A program made the translations under genes and the position numbers. The notes under the pieces are model-generated. The model was not told the DNA's origin and did not search any database. It worked only from the letters and a program-made list of their open reading frames with translations. Below, in pieces: positions 45,699 to 57,268 of a stretch of 64,000 nucleotides of DNA; position 1 is the stretch's first letter; each line of letters opens with the position of its first letter. Source of the DNA: Lentinula raphanica (Eukaryota; Basidiomycota; Agaricomycetes; Agaricales; Omphalotaceae); NCBI GenBank assembly GCA_027919835.1, contig JANVFP010000006.1, positions 1,426,001-1,490,000 on the forward strand, written 5' to 3'.

Positions 45699-47928
45699 CT
45701 ATTTCGCTCGGCCAGCATCTGCGCCCATCCCGGCAGCCATTCCTAATGCCATTGCTGACCCCATCTGTGCACCTGCGCCATCCGAAGGCACAAACACCGT
45801 CTTTTCACCATAAGCCTGAACTTTAGCAACTTCCATCCGACGTAGCTCCATCTCACGGGCAAACTGATCGCTAACTTGAGCGTCCGCGGCGGCTTTGATT
45901 CGAATTGCCTCAGCTTCTGCTTCAGCAGCCATTCTGGTAGCTTCTGCTTGGGCTTCTGCTTCGATTCTCGTACGTTGAGCTTGAGCTTTAGCCGCTGCGA
46001 CGACACTGTATGCCTCTGCGTCGGCCTGCGTGTTACGTGCTTGTGCTTTGATTCGTGCCACTGAAAGTGCACCCTCTTCTTGTTTCACTTTGTTGCTATT
46101 TTCTCTATCGACGTTCTAGAGTAGGATTCGTGTTAGATGATTCTCAGGGACCGAATCTAGTTCAAGCAAGAGCGTACAGCAGCTTCCACTTGGGCCTGTA
46201 ATGCTCGGGTCGTGAGCTTGTCCATTGTCGATGCTAGGGGAAAACCCAGTTGTTATGTTCATTCCATAGCGATAGAGTAGACGTTATTCACCAATTTCAC
46301 CCTTGAACTGCCGGTCAATGACAGCTGCGAAAATTGGGAGGTGAGTATTGCTTTAGTATGGAAATTAATGAGCCTAACCAAGATCTTTGAGTATGATACC
46401 GTAATCGAGTGCCGCTTCATGCATTTCATCCATAGCACGAGTCCGAAGGGCATCCAAAAACGCTGAAGATGGATCAGTTCCATCTTCCATATTGTCAGGA
46501 CCGATTGAGCGCTGTTTGACCTGAAGAAGATGGATGAGATTGGAGTACGCGCTTGGCAGATTGAAACAAGACAACGCACCATAGCGGAATAGTCGAGGTG
46601 AGCTACTATTTGGGTAAGAATAGATTGTGTCTTATCCCTGAGCGCATCGTAAGGCGTGTTGTACCCATGAGTCGTCAGTTTCAATGGCTCAGTCAGTTGC
46701 CATTTCAGATAAATGGTCAAGCTAACTGGAACCTGATCGCGGGTGAATCTATAGAACCATTAGATATCCAGAGTAGATGTGGGAAGGATAGCAACGAAAA
46801 CCACTAACATATCCTTCGTGGGCATTTCAATTTGGTTCTCACCAAGGGTGTATAACCCACGGAGTGTGACACTTGGGTTGGTGATGACAGACTGCCCTGC
46901 TCCGAGTAGTTCAAGATCGTCCCCTCTTTGCAGAATAGCACAATTATTGGCTGGTATATTTAGGCTAGTAATAGCAATATGAGCATTTGGGTCGCAAGGA
47001 AAATGGAAACGACTAACAAAGTTGCTACAACGTATTCCTTCTCCTCTTTGGAGTTGAGTTTACTCTTCATCGTGACCTCGTGGGTCCACCCAAGGATAGA
47101 GTGTGTGATCTTGTCCTTTATTGCTTGGGAAAGATGGGTTTGATCGACGATGGAGAGTACGTCGTATGTCCCCTCGATAGCAAAGCATACGAATCCAGCG
47201 TTCTTTATCACAAAGATGCGATTCTGAGGGTCAGAAATAACGGCGGCTTGATTCTGCGACACTTGAACGACCGTCAGTCCCAAGAATTCGATGACGGTGT
47301 CAGAAACTGGCGTAATGTCAACAATCGGGAATGGAAAGAGAATTGAAGCCCACTAACGCCCTTTCTTTCCTTCAAAGGACCTAGCCCACCAATTACGTAG
47401 AGGAAACCCAGGATAGCGACCAGGACGAGTTAATATCTTGGGAGAGCCTCCGTGATTGATCAATCCAAGTTGACCAGGAGTGATTTCAGACCCGATCCAA
47501 TCAGTAGGAACCTATGTAGTATGCTTGAGAGATACTCGACTTCGTCATGCAAATACCATACCTTTTTTGAAAGAAGTTTCGGCCTCCCGGACTATTCAGA
47601 CAAGTAAGATAGAGTGACCTCGACGACAGTGTTTGTTTCACACACACACCTCCACAAGCTGTTTATCCAGTTTCTGGAGTGCACCAATCAAACCGTCTTT
47701 GCCAATACGCACGAAGAAAGGTCTCTCTTCTAGTTCGGTATCAATGCTGTTGACAAATGGTTTTCCGGCTCGTTTTGGTGGCGCAACTGGAGAGTGAGGA
47801 GTCTTTGCCTTGGGCTTCAAGAAGTCCTGCTGGTCTCGTAGGTCGTCACCGACGACAGTAGATCCATCAGCATAGGTTGACATGGCGGTCGAGTTTGGCA
47901 TGGGGATTTCAGGATTGTTCCAGTCCAT
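45699..47928 (-). CDS. SPFH/band-7 domain protein (stomatin/flotillin-like)
   Basis: Membrane-scaffold protein of the SPFH (prohibitin homology) superfamily. The start at 47928 gives a disordered N-terminus (MDWNNPEIPMPNSTAMS). Next come VPTDWIGSEITPGQLGLINH, RILTRPGRYPGFPLRNWWAR and LGLTVVQVSQNQAAVISDPQ, then the band-7 region RNIFVIKNAGFVCFAIEG-like text (exact: NRIFVIKNAGFVCFAIEG). Later exons give PANNCAILQRGDDLELLGAG, TRDQVPVSLTIYLKWQLTEP and an Ala/Glu/Arg-rich coiled coil (EAEAQAEATRMAAEAEAEAI), then DGAGAQMGSAMALGMAAGMG. The long Ala/Glu coiled coil is a flotillin-like feature. There is no clear transmembrane span, so palmitoylation or hairpin insertion is possible. Its function in this fungus is unknown. 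Confidence 0.82.
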
Positions 47929-48222
47929 TTATATGCTGATCTTGCCATAGGGTCATAAGGTCCGGCTGTCTTGCACTGCAATTGAAAACAACAACGTTTG
48001 TGGGCCTAGTCATCTAGTCATACCGTTACAAGGCGGCATCGCAGATTCGCATACGAAAACAGCAGGGAAAGCTGTTAAGACAGGAAAGCTGTTGAAAGAA
48101 ATCGAATGGAATGCGATTGTCATTGTCGCTGTCAAAGGTGTTGATGATGCGCCAAAATCACCGGGCCGGTTGCCTATATGCGTCCGGAATTCAAACGTGT
48201 CAAATTCCACCTTCAATCTTCC

Positions 48223-51200
48223 ATGCAACTGCTGTGGTTACTGCTGCTGTCCATCGCGTCAGCTGCATATTCTTCACCAGCAGATGATAACTATTTATGG
48301 GGCGCATACCGCCCAAACCTGTATTTTGGTATTCGTCCAAGAATTCCCCAGTCACTTTTGACAGGTCTTATGTGGTTTGGTACCCAAGACTATGCCTCCA
48401 TAAGTCGTGAGTTTACGATGTTTATCTTTATCAAACAGCTATATGGAATATCTTTGATGCAGAAACTCGACATGCCTGTGATCAAGGCGACCAACTTCAG
48501 TCTTACACCTGGACAAAATATGATCCCAAAGAAGGAGGAGTACAAGTCATCAAGGACGCGAGAAATAACGTTCAACTCACGACTGAGTTTCTGAAGGTGG
48601 CCGGTGGAGATCATGGCGGCAGCTGGGCTGCAAGGATTAGAGGAGAACCTCTGGATCCATGTATGTCATCTCAATATCATGAGCTTCCAGCGTGGCTCAT
48701 CTGCTTCTCTCGGTATAGCGTTACCTTCGCGAATCTCTACGATTTTCTATCTTGGCCTAGAAGGACTTGGTGGCATTGATATGGAGACAGACGAGGATGA
48801 GAACGTACGCGCTTCCGTTTTGAACTGTGGTACCAATAGTAGGCTTCATTTATTTTCAGGGACTCGAAGGCGATATCAAGTTTACTGGCTCCTCACCGGA
48901 ACTGGATGACTTCAGTATTCGTATCGTTGAAGGTCAATTTTATCCTCCCGGACTACTGCGTACAATCGACTGAGATGATTCCAAAGGTCCAAGTAATAAT
49001 GTAGTTACTGGCGGACCACATTATGAAGTATTCAAAGATAGAGTTGGTAAAACTCATTTCATGGGTCAACCAGTTCCTGCTGGAAACATATGGCAAGCCA
49101 AAGGTATGAAAGACACCATCTTCCGCGGCGTACACGGCGTTTGACTCGACACTTTACGCAGAGTTCATTTTGCAAACCTTGATGAAAAGAGCACAGGAGA
49201 TCATTGCGCCCTACCGAGATCCCGCTGCAGGAATACCAGATCCGTCTTATGTGCTCCAGCTACCAGACGAAATTTACTCTGGCAGCAACCTCTATGCTGT
49301 CCAAAAGTCTTTCGACGGTGAATTTCAGTTTGACGTCTTCTATGAAAGTGCGAGCTCTAAGCACACCCTGAGCTGTAAGCCTTCATACCCGTCCACTCTT
49401 CTATAAGGATCTCATTCGCTTGCAGCTTCCGTGCTCGACGAGGGTATCGCTGCCCTTACCAACTCGTTCGGCCAACGCTTTCAAGAAGTCTTCCCCACAC
49501 CTTCCGATTATGCGTCGAGTAGCAACAAAGATGCGCTCGAGGCGTTCTCACAAGCCATTACCTCAAACCTTATTGGTGGTGTGGGTTACTTCTACGGTAA
49601 TTCGATCATTAACGAAAAGTTTTCCTACGAGTGGGACGAAGAGGATGGGGATGAGGATGGGTCAGCCAATGAAGCAAAAGGGCCGAGATTGACTGACCCA
49701 ACAAAACTACTCACGGCGACTCCAAGTCGGAGCTTTTTCCCTCGTGGGTTCTATTGGTAGGTGTAACGATTGGGCTTCATATCGTACTCATACTGAGTCT
49801 ATATCCACTCCCAGGGATGAGGGTTTCCATCTATTACATATCGGTGCATGGGACAACGACTTTAGGTGAGTCACATATTCTTCGGCACCTGCATGCAAAT
49901 GACGATCATAGCCTTGAAATACTGAAGGACTGGATCGATCTCATTGACGAGAACGGCTGGGTCGCTCGCGAGCAAATCCTAGGAGAAGAAGCCCGCAGCA
50001 AAGTATGTAGTCTCGTATCAACCAAGTATTCCATGTGGTGCAAAATCTTACATTCTGTACAGGTTCCTGCAGAGTTTCTGACTCAAGTCCCCAACTATGC
50101 CAACCCGCCCACACTTACTGTTGCTGTCACAGCATATATCAATCGAGTTAAATCAGCCTCACTCGGTCCCTCGGATGCAGACCTTGGCATGAACTTTGGC
50201 ATGGACAGTTCACAGACGCCGTTCACTCAACTCAAAACTGAACCAGGAAGCCGCTCTTTAGACCCGGAGGCTGCCACTGCTTTCCTTAAGGGTATCTACA
50301 AACCTCTCAAAAGGCATTACGACTGGTTCCGGCGGACTCAACGAGGACAGATCAAGCAATACGCTCGTAAGGCTAGATCGCGTACTGAAGCATATCGTTG
50401 GAGGGGAAGGTCTGACAAACATGTGCTAACGAGTGGAATGGACGATTATCCGAGAGGACGTCCTCACGCTGGGGAGCTTCATTTGGATCTGATATCGTGG
50501 ATGGCATTATTCTCTAGGACGATGAAAGAGATTTCAGAGTTTGTTGGAGAGGTAGACGATGCGATCTCTTACGGTGAAATTGAGAAAGCTATCCTGGACA
50601 ACATTGAAGGCAAGTTCGATATCACCAACCAGAAATCATAACTGACTTTCACATAGATCTACATTGGAACGAGGAGCAACAGATGTACTGTGACGCAAAC
50701 GTCGATGACGACGGTGGGTCGAACGCTAAAATCATATCCTTCTCAACCGATCCTGATACCGAGTCTTCAGACGAATCTTACCATGTATGCCACAAAGGTT
50801 ACCTATCCTTGTTCCCATTCATGCTTTCCCTCTTGCCGCCCGGTTCGCCCCACCTTGGCGCTATCCTCGACATGGTTCGCGACCCAGAGCATTTGTGGTC
50901 CAATTACGGGCTACGTAGTTTGTCTGCTTCCCATCCAGAGTACGGAACTGGTGAGAACTACTGGAAAGGCCCCATCTGGGTACAGATGAACTACCTGGTT
51001 CTTGGAGCTCTACACAACAAATACGCAGTCGAGGAAGGACCTTACAAATTACGCGCACAAGAGATTTACCACGAGTTGAGAAAAAATATTGTCGACAATG
51101 TCTTCAAGGTAGGGATTTTGCTTCTTGAGTTGACATTTACGTATAAAACTCCCATCGCAGGAATACGAGCGTACAGGATATGTTTGGGAACAGTATGACC

Positions 51201-51391
51201 CCAATGATGGACATGGACAACGCAGGTAGGACTTGCTGACTCTTTCTGTTGTTGTTTGCGATCTGACTCTGGTGCAGTCATCCATTCACTGGATGGACGT
51301 CATTAGTTACTCTGAGTGAGTTTCTTTCCCTTGTCTCCGAAATGTATCTGATCTATTTGCTTTGGTAGTTCTGACCGAAAAGTATTACTGA
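48223..51391 (+). CDS. CWH41: ER processing alpha-glucosidase I (mannosyl-oligosaccharide glucosidase, GH63)
   Basis: ER lumenal glucosidase that removes the terminal glucose from the N-glycan precursor. The ATG at 48223 opens a signal sequence (MQLLWLLLLSIASAAYS), followed by NYLWGAYRPNLYFGIRPRIP and LTGLMWFGTQDYASIS. Text continues VAGGDHGGSWAARIRGEPLD, STIFYLGLEGLGG, SFFPRGFYWDEGFHLLHIGA, LTSGMDDYPRG, YWKGPIWVQMNYLVLGAL and SHPFTGWTSLVTLILTEKYY, all characteristic of GH63. Around thirteen exons are needed. One intron (50610-50656) has a GC-AG border because no GT donor keeps the frame. The third exon begins after 48718 with the acceptor TATAG. The stop is at 51389-51391. Confidence 0.95.
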
Positions 51392-51672
51392 TGGTTCCTC
51401 TTGAGTAGATTGGGAGTGGCAATTGCAAAAATATATCCTTCATGTTTGACTATATAGTAATAGCATTCCAGAAATTGGATTTTCCCTTCTTCCAATATCA
51501 TGCGAGAGTATGTACCATGGAAGAATATGAGGATAAATGTGATATCTTGAAATCAAAAGTGTGTCATGAAATAGTGAAAAGGGTGTATAGGCAACTGCGT
51601 GCTACACAGTGTGGGGGAGGGAGAATCATCAAACATTAGAAAGTAAGGATAGGTCAAAGAATATGAAAAATA

Positions 51673-52965
51673 CTAAAACCGATTGGCATCGAAAGAAAGT
51701 TCATCAAAATGTAAGGAATCCAGCCGTATCTCACCAAAACTGAGCTCCTGCTCACCGCTGGGTACATCTAGGGGTGCCACTGGAAGCGGACTGACAGGCT
51801 CAGCCACAGTGACAATTGCACTCTTCCTTTTGTTACTCTTACTGAATGACGGAAGTCTCTTCAGCATAGAAATAGACGGTCGACTTGGAAGAGGTTCAGG
51901 AAAGACTTCGTCGACAGGAGTCGTAGGTCCCGAGGAAGAAGATGATTCCGTAGAGGTCGAATCCGTCCGAGAAGGACCGAGAGGTTCTCGAGATATGCTC
52001 TGAAGTGTTGAGATGGAAGGAGACGCGGTATTGGACAGTCCTGCATCCGAACCTTCTGAATCCTTCGCAGCAGTGAAGAGGTTTAGGACAGAGAAACGTC
52101 GACGATTAACTTTAGGTAGAGATGGAGAAGAAGGGCGATCTACAGGTGAAGGATGACGTGATGCGCGCGGAGTCGTCTGCAACTCTTCCTCGACTTCACA
52201 ATCTTCGTCTGTGTCAGGATACGGCACGAAGCTCTGCATTTCAGCAGAGGAAGGTGAATGGAGCTGTATTTCCAAGTCATCTGATGGTGAGGCCTCGAGA
52301 ACAGGAGAGCTTGGAGGTTCATTGAAGGAGTCAAAGGAAGAGCGGGATTTGAGAGAAGGTGAATGGCTGAACAGCGAGGAGAATATTGTGGAACCTCGGC
52401 TTGAAGGAGCGGGACTGGGTGCACGGGGTGGTTCGGCGTAAGACGCCACTGCATTCTCCGCTGGAGTTATCCTACTGCGAGACATCGAGCGACCAACACT
52501 CTTAATGGTGCTGAACGCTCGGGACGCCCTGAATTTCAGCGACTTGGACGCTTTGACCGGAGGTTCAGAGACAGCAGTTTGCTGATTTTGTCGTTCGTCC
52601 TGAGCATGCCGCCTCACTTTAATGACTTCAATGATTTCAGAATCATCTCCCGGAGGGTTTCCGTCTCGAATGGTGATATCTGGATTCCGATACTCCTCTT
52701 CACTAGTTAGAACTTCTTCTATTGACCGACCATCACTCCTCCTCGGCATGATCACACCATTGGCGTGGCCTCCACGACGAAAGATAGGTGAGTTATTAGA
52801 AAGTTGCTGAGAGATGAGTTCCAGGGCTGATCCTGGGGCTTCGATGTCTTCTTCTGTAGGAATATAACGCTCGCGGGGAAAAGCAGCGTCGAAACAACAA
52901 TACGGAGGATCGTTGTCTTCTTCTGGAGGTATAACAAAAACGTTTGGCATTACGAGGACAGACAT
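51673..52965 (-). CDS. Hypothetical disordered Ser/Pro-rich protein, 430 aa
   Basis: One uninterrupted frame from ATG 52965. The N-terminus (MSVLVMPNVFVIPPEEDNDP) looks folded or at least conserved in style. Most of the rest is Ser, Pro, Glu and Arg with many SP and RSxS sites (ASRAFSTIKSVGRSMSRSRI, RRRFSVLNLFTA, LPSFSKSNKRKSAIVTV) that suit phosphorylation. The C-terminus turns acidic with a repeated theme (FGEIRLDSLHFDELSFDANRF). No domain is recognised. The basic Ser patches and acidic end suggest a regulatory or scaffold protein, but this is a guess. Confidence 0.7.
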   Translation of the reverse strand: MSVLVMPNVFVIPPEEDNDPPYCCFDAAFPRERYIPTEEDIEAPGSALELISQQLSNNSPIFRRGGHANGVIMPRRSDGRSIEEVLTSEEEYRNPDITIRDGNPPGDDSEIIEVIKVRRHAQDERQNQQTAVSEPPVKASKSLKFRASRAFSTIKSVGRSMSRSRITPAENAVASYAEPPRAPSPAPSSRGSTIFSSLFSHSPSLKSRSSFDSFNEPPSSPVLEASPSDDLEIQLHSPSSAEMQSFVPYPDTDEDCEVEEELQTTPRASRHPSPVDRPSSPSLPKVNRRRFSVLNLFTAAKDSEGSDAGLSNTASPSISTLQSISREPLGPSRTDSTSTESSSSSGPTTPVDEVFPEPLPSRPSISMLKRLPSFSKSNKRKSAIVTVAEPVSPLPVAPLDVPSGEQELSFGEIRLDSLHFDELSFDANRF

Positions 52966-53274
52966 GGCTGCCTAAAGAGAAGAAATGAGCGGCGGGATAG
53001 TAAAGAGCGTGTTAGTCGGTGGAAGTTTGGTTCAAGTTGTAACCGTTACTCGTTATGGCAGCTCATCCAAAAAGGTAATGTCAAAGCATAAATTTGCGCA
53101 TCGTCAAAAAACCAAAGTTCCAAGTAGTATCAAGATCATACAGCTATATACAACATAAGAAATAAGTTAACAGTACAACCCATACTACAATATCAAAGGG
53201 TAGATTAAACATACAGACTTACATTACTTCAGTATGGGTATCAGGGATGTCGTCTAAAGTACAAAAAAAACAAG
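52966..53274. other. Intergenic
   Basis: Upstream of the 430-aa gene and 3' of MET30. Contains an AT-rich segment around 53140-53220; no gene. Confidence 0.4.
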
Positions 53275-55463
53275 TCAACCACTGAAACTCCACACTTTTA
53301 CATCGCAATCGTCACTGCCAGATATAATCTTGTCTTCACCGAGCGCGACACAACTGACGGCAGCAGTATGTCCCACCAGAGTAGAGACGCAGCGCCCTTC
53401 TTCACGATTCCAGACCTGTAAGAGGATGAGACTCTTGAGAAATGATCTGGGGTTGGATTACTTACCTTGATTGTACGATCGTGGCTACCGCTAACAAGCC
53501 TCATTTTGTTAACAGCCACACTCCACACACCCTCGATGTGACCGAAAAACGTTTGTATCGCTTGGGCAGTGTCAATATCCCAAACTTTGGTAGTATTATC
53601 GAGACTACCCGAAACGAGCAATGTCTTCTTCGTTTTCGATACCGACGATCCCGCCGGACGTGTACTTGGGCTTTGATCTGACACGAAACTGCTTGACGAA
53701 GTCGATGCCAAGGTTGGCTTGCTCGATGAAGATGATGAAGAGTCAAGAGCGACGACGTGATTGAGCGTGCGTTCCTCTTGATCAAGATCGGACATTTCAA
53801 CGTCCGCCGGCTCATCGCATTCATCTGCCAGGAGCAGTTTGATACTCTGCACCTGGCCGACATGGCCAGTGAATTGTTTGATACATGTACGCAGAGTAAG
53901 GTCCCAGAGCCGGATCGTTCCATCGTCAGAAGCGGAAAAGAGCATTTTGCCGGGGTCGATCTTGGGAGCGCCGCAACCAGGAACATCGAAGACTGGGGTA
54001 GATGATGAGGCCGAGGATTGACCGGTCTTTAGGGAGTCCCACAGTTGAACAGAGTTCACCCAGTCTTGGTGCCCTCGCAAGGTGAAGGCGCCTCCAGTTC
54101 GAAGGTTCCAGACTTTGATGGTAGCATCGACGCTCCCGCTCGCGAGAACATTAGAGTCAAAGTTTAGACATACCACACCTTCGGTATGTCCAGCTAACGT
54201 CCGAATACACCGACCTCGTCGCCAGTCCCACACTTTTAGAGTCATGTCCATACTTCCCGTGATGAGTTTAGCATCATCAAACTGTAAAGCTCGGATGGCC
54301 CTCGTGTGTCCTTTGAGACAATGCAATTCGACACCAGTCTCCAGATTCCATACCCTGGCAGTACGGTCATAGGATCCGGTGATCAGGACAGGAAATGAAG
54401 GGTGTGACAATGTTTCGCTGTATTGGAGGCACATAACACCATCTGTGTGTCCTTTGAGGGTGCGGACAGTACAACGACCGCGACGCCAGTTTCTCTCTAT
54501 CGTCATCCGCTCACTGTAGACGTCCTTCCAAGGCCGTGTAGTGGCGGCCGGCTTAGTGTCGGTCAAGGTCAGGAGGGAGGAGGAAGATGATGAAGATTCA
54601 GGATCTAAATCAGATGAACAGGGTGAATGTTGTCCATCTGATCGCTGGCGCTTGAACGGAGGAACTACTAGATCCGTAGTCTCCTCTAGTGACCTTTTGA
54701 GCGAAGACAGGTCGGGAGAAGGGCAAGGCGACGCCGAGTGGCCCTTGAGTTGATAAATTTTCTTCCTTTCGAGAACTGGTAGTCCCCAGCCGCATTTGAG
54801 ACATTTCGTGCCAATATGCTGCTCGCATATGCCCCGCCATAGAACGTCGTCGTCTGCGAGGTTCTTCCATTTCTTCGTCACCTGGGCAGCACGACACAGA
54901 GAGGTAGCGTCGAGGTAGCCTAGAATTTTCAGAGAAAGTTCCCGAGGGAGGACAGTGAAAGGATCGATACGGATGAGATGTGCCAGCTGCTCCGTTAAGA
55001 GAGACAGTTGCGAGAAGCAGCACATAGTGAGGAGACCCTGGAGGATAAGAGCTCGGCGTGGATGTGAAGAGGAGGAGAAATTTGACCAGATTGCGTTGAC
55101 GGATTCTCGTTCTTCGAGTGATAAGGCATCTAAGGACTGTTTGGTGTCAGTACAAGGCTCAAGAAGAACTACAAGTCGTGTGCGCACATGTTGGAGCCTC
55201 AGATTCGTTCCTTCATCAGCCATCCGCTGGTGCCTGACACATAATTTTCTTCCAGGAGGCTGTTGAAGCGATGTCGATGTCGACCGAAGCAGTGGTTCTT
55301 TCATGATAGAGGACCGAGGAGAGTCGGAAAGAGGTTTCGGAGGAGGAGCTTCAGGTTTGTCGTCGGTGTAGGTACTCATCGTGTTATCGGAGTCCTTTGA
55401 TAATCTGGGGGCAGGAAGAGTATCACAGAGGGTAGATGTCGGAGGTTTGGGTAAAGATGGCAT
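53275..55463 (-). CDS. MET30: F-box/WD40 protein, sulfur regulator Met30/Scon-2
   Basis: Substrate receptor of an SCF ubiquitin ligase that controls sulfur-assimilation genes in ascomycetes. The N-terminus is disordered. Then come RKLCVRHQRMADEGTNLRLQ, LILQGLLTMCCFSQLSLLTE, the F-box (FTVLPRELSLKILGYLDATS then LCRAAQVTKKWKNLADDDVL) and a Cys-containing block CEQHIGTKCLKCGWGLPVLE that is diagnostic for Met30/Scon-2. About seven WD repeats follow (GHTDGVMCLQYS, RVWNLETGVELHCLKGHTRA, KVWDWRRGRCIRTLAGHTEG, TIKVWNLRTGGAFTLRGH, TIRLWDLTLRTCIKQFTGHV, TKVWDIDTAQAIQTFFGHIE, VWNREEGRCVSTLVGHTAAV). A Ser-rich insert of about 50 residues lies between the fifth and sixth blades. One intron near the 3' end, with the final exon ending KVWSFSG at 53275, completes the last blades. 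Confidence 0.93.
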
Positions 55464-55813
55464 GATATACGGTGATAAGTCTACGGAACGCAGAAAAATG
55501 AATGTGAGAGAGCCGACTGTAAAGGTGACTTATATGTTCTACGCCAAATATGGCGCAATTCTTATTCAATTTTAGCGCCCAACCGGATCGACCATCGACG
55601 TCGACATCTCTTAACATTTTCACGAATCTTTCGCAATCTACATTCCATGTATTGAAAGTTTTAGAAGATTTAACAATTCGAACATCATTTTTCTTTACAT
55701 AGGTTATTTGCGCGTCATTCATTTCAAGATATAAAAAACGAAACACGAACAGATGGGTAGAAGAGGGAAAATCCGCACGCCATACAATGGCTAGTTGGGA
55801 CGAGGGTCTGCAC
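55464..55813. other. Intergenic MET30 / GSK3
   Basis: Upstream of MET30 and 3' of GSK3. Short frames only. Confidence 0.4.
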
Positions 55814-57268
55814 TCAGTCCAACGTTATCTTCATCTGCTCCAGTGGTATAGGTACAAAGTTGTCCAGCACTATGTTCCGTGATGCCAGCTCAGGCTCGCA
55901 GTGCGGAGGGACAAGTCGTCGAATGAGATCCGGACGCACAGACAATTCTAAAAAACAGTTCAGGTGAGCGATGAACATCATGATATCAACGATAGGGTTC
56001 TTGCCTTCCCGAGTAAAGTTGAACAGAGGAGGGAATTCTTTGCCATTCGGCATTCTGGCACCCTCGACCCGTAGTTCGTCAAAGAACGGGTGGACCATGG
56101 CCTCGACTGAGCTGAGCCGAGCCCCTGGTGTGTACTCCAACAGCTTGGATACTAGATCGATAGCTTCAGGAGGAGTGCGCGGGCGAAACACCTACGTTGA
56201 GATCAGGTCAGTGAGCCATGAGAGTAGAGCCAGAGTCAGACAAGGTCAGCGATCTTACTTTCGAGAATGGATGAGGTTTGATTTGAGGGAATTTGTGCTC
56301 CATGTAATTCGGGTTCATCGTCTTAATTTGCTCTCTGGACGGTGTACCAAGAATCTTGATGATCTCAACCAACTGGTCGATCCCACTTTCCCCTGGGAAC
56401 AAAGGTTGACCGAGCATCAGCTCTGCCATCACACAACCAGTGGACCAGATGTCTTAAACAAGCATAGTGAGAACTTATTCCAAAAGCAGAAACACCTGGT
56501 GACATACCGATATTAGTCGTATAGTTGGTGGCACCGAAGATGAGTTCAGGAGCACGATAGTACCTCGAACAGATATAGCTGACGTTGGGCTCGCCAGCAA
56601 CGAGGATCTTGGCAGAACCAAAATCACACAGTTTGAGAACCCCGGTAGCTGGATTCAGCAACAAGTTCTGGGGTTTGATGTCCCGGTGGCATATGCCGAC
56701 CGAGTGAATATAGGCTAATGACCTAAGGAGCTGATACATGTACAACTTCACTTGGAGCATGGGCATGGGTTGCTTGAGCTTGGTATAGTGGCGACTAGCA
56801 CGATATACAGTTTCGGGGACGTATTCGAGCATGAGGTTGAGGTAAAGTTCATCCTTCTAAGTATTAGGGATAACAACGTCAGCATTAGGCAATGTTGCCA
56901 AGATTACCGGAGAAACTCACTTTTTCTCCATTGGTATAGAAAAATGCACGAAGGTCGACAACATTCGGATGCGAGACAAGGCGCATGATCTGGAGTTCAC
57001 GGTTCTGCCAATGACCAGAAATGAGTCCAGTTCGCATAACGCGATATGGAAAACAACACACCTTAAACCTCTTGTCCTGCAAAACTTTCTTGATTGCTAC
57101 ATCATCGCCAATCTCAGGCGGAGAAATTATCTTGGCTTGAAAAACGACTCCAAAAGAGCCATTGCCTGCAACTTTGCAGTTACTATAAGATATCTCCCGA
57201 TGATCGCCAGTCTTCCCATCGGATGCTATGACCTTTACAACCTTCGTTGGATCATCAATGGCTATCAT
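55814..57268 (-). CDS. GSK3: Glycogen synthase kinase 3 homologue (CMGC kinase)
   Basis: Serine/threonine kinase of the GSK3/shaggy family. The spliced protein shows the glycine loop [12 protein letters not shown], Lys in [54 protein letters not shown], the catalytic [19 protein letters not shown], and the activation segment [20 protein letters not shown] with its Tyr. Next come [40 protein letters not shown], and [20 protein letters not shown]. The C-terminus is short ([17 protein letters not shown]). The start is uncertain: [13 protein letters not shown] at 57268 is the simplest, but a 13-nt upstream exon (57414-57426, MSTH) spliced through the acceptor at 57262-57263 would give [15 protein letters not shown]. 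Confidence 0.92.
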
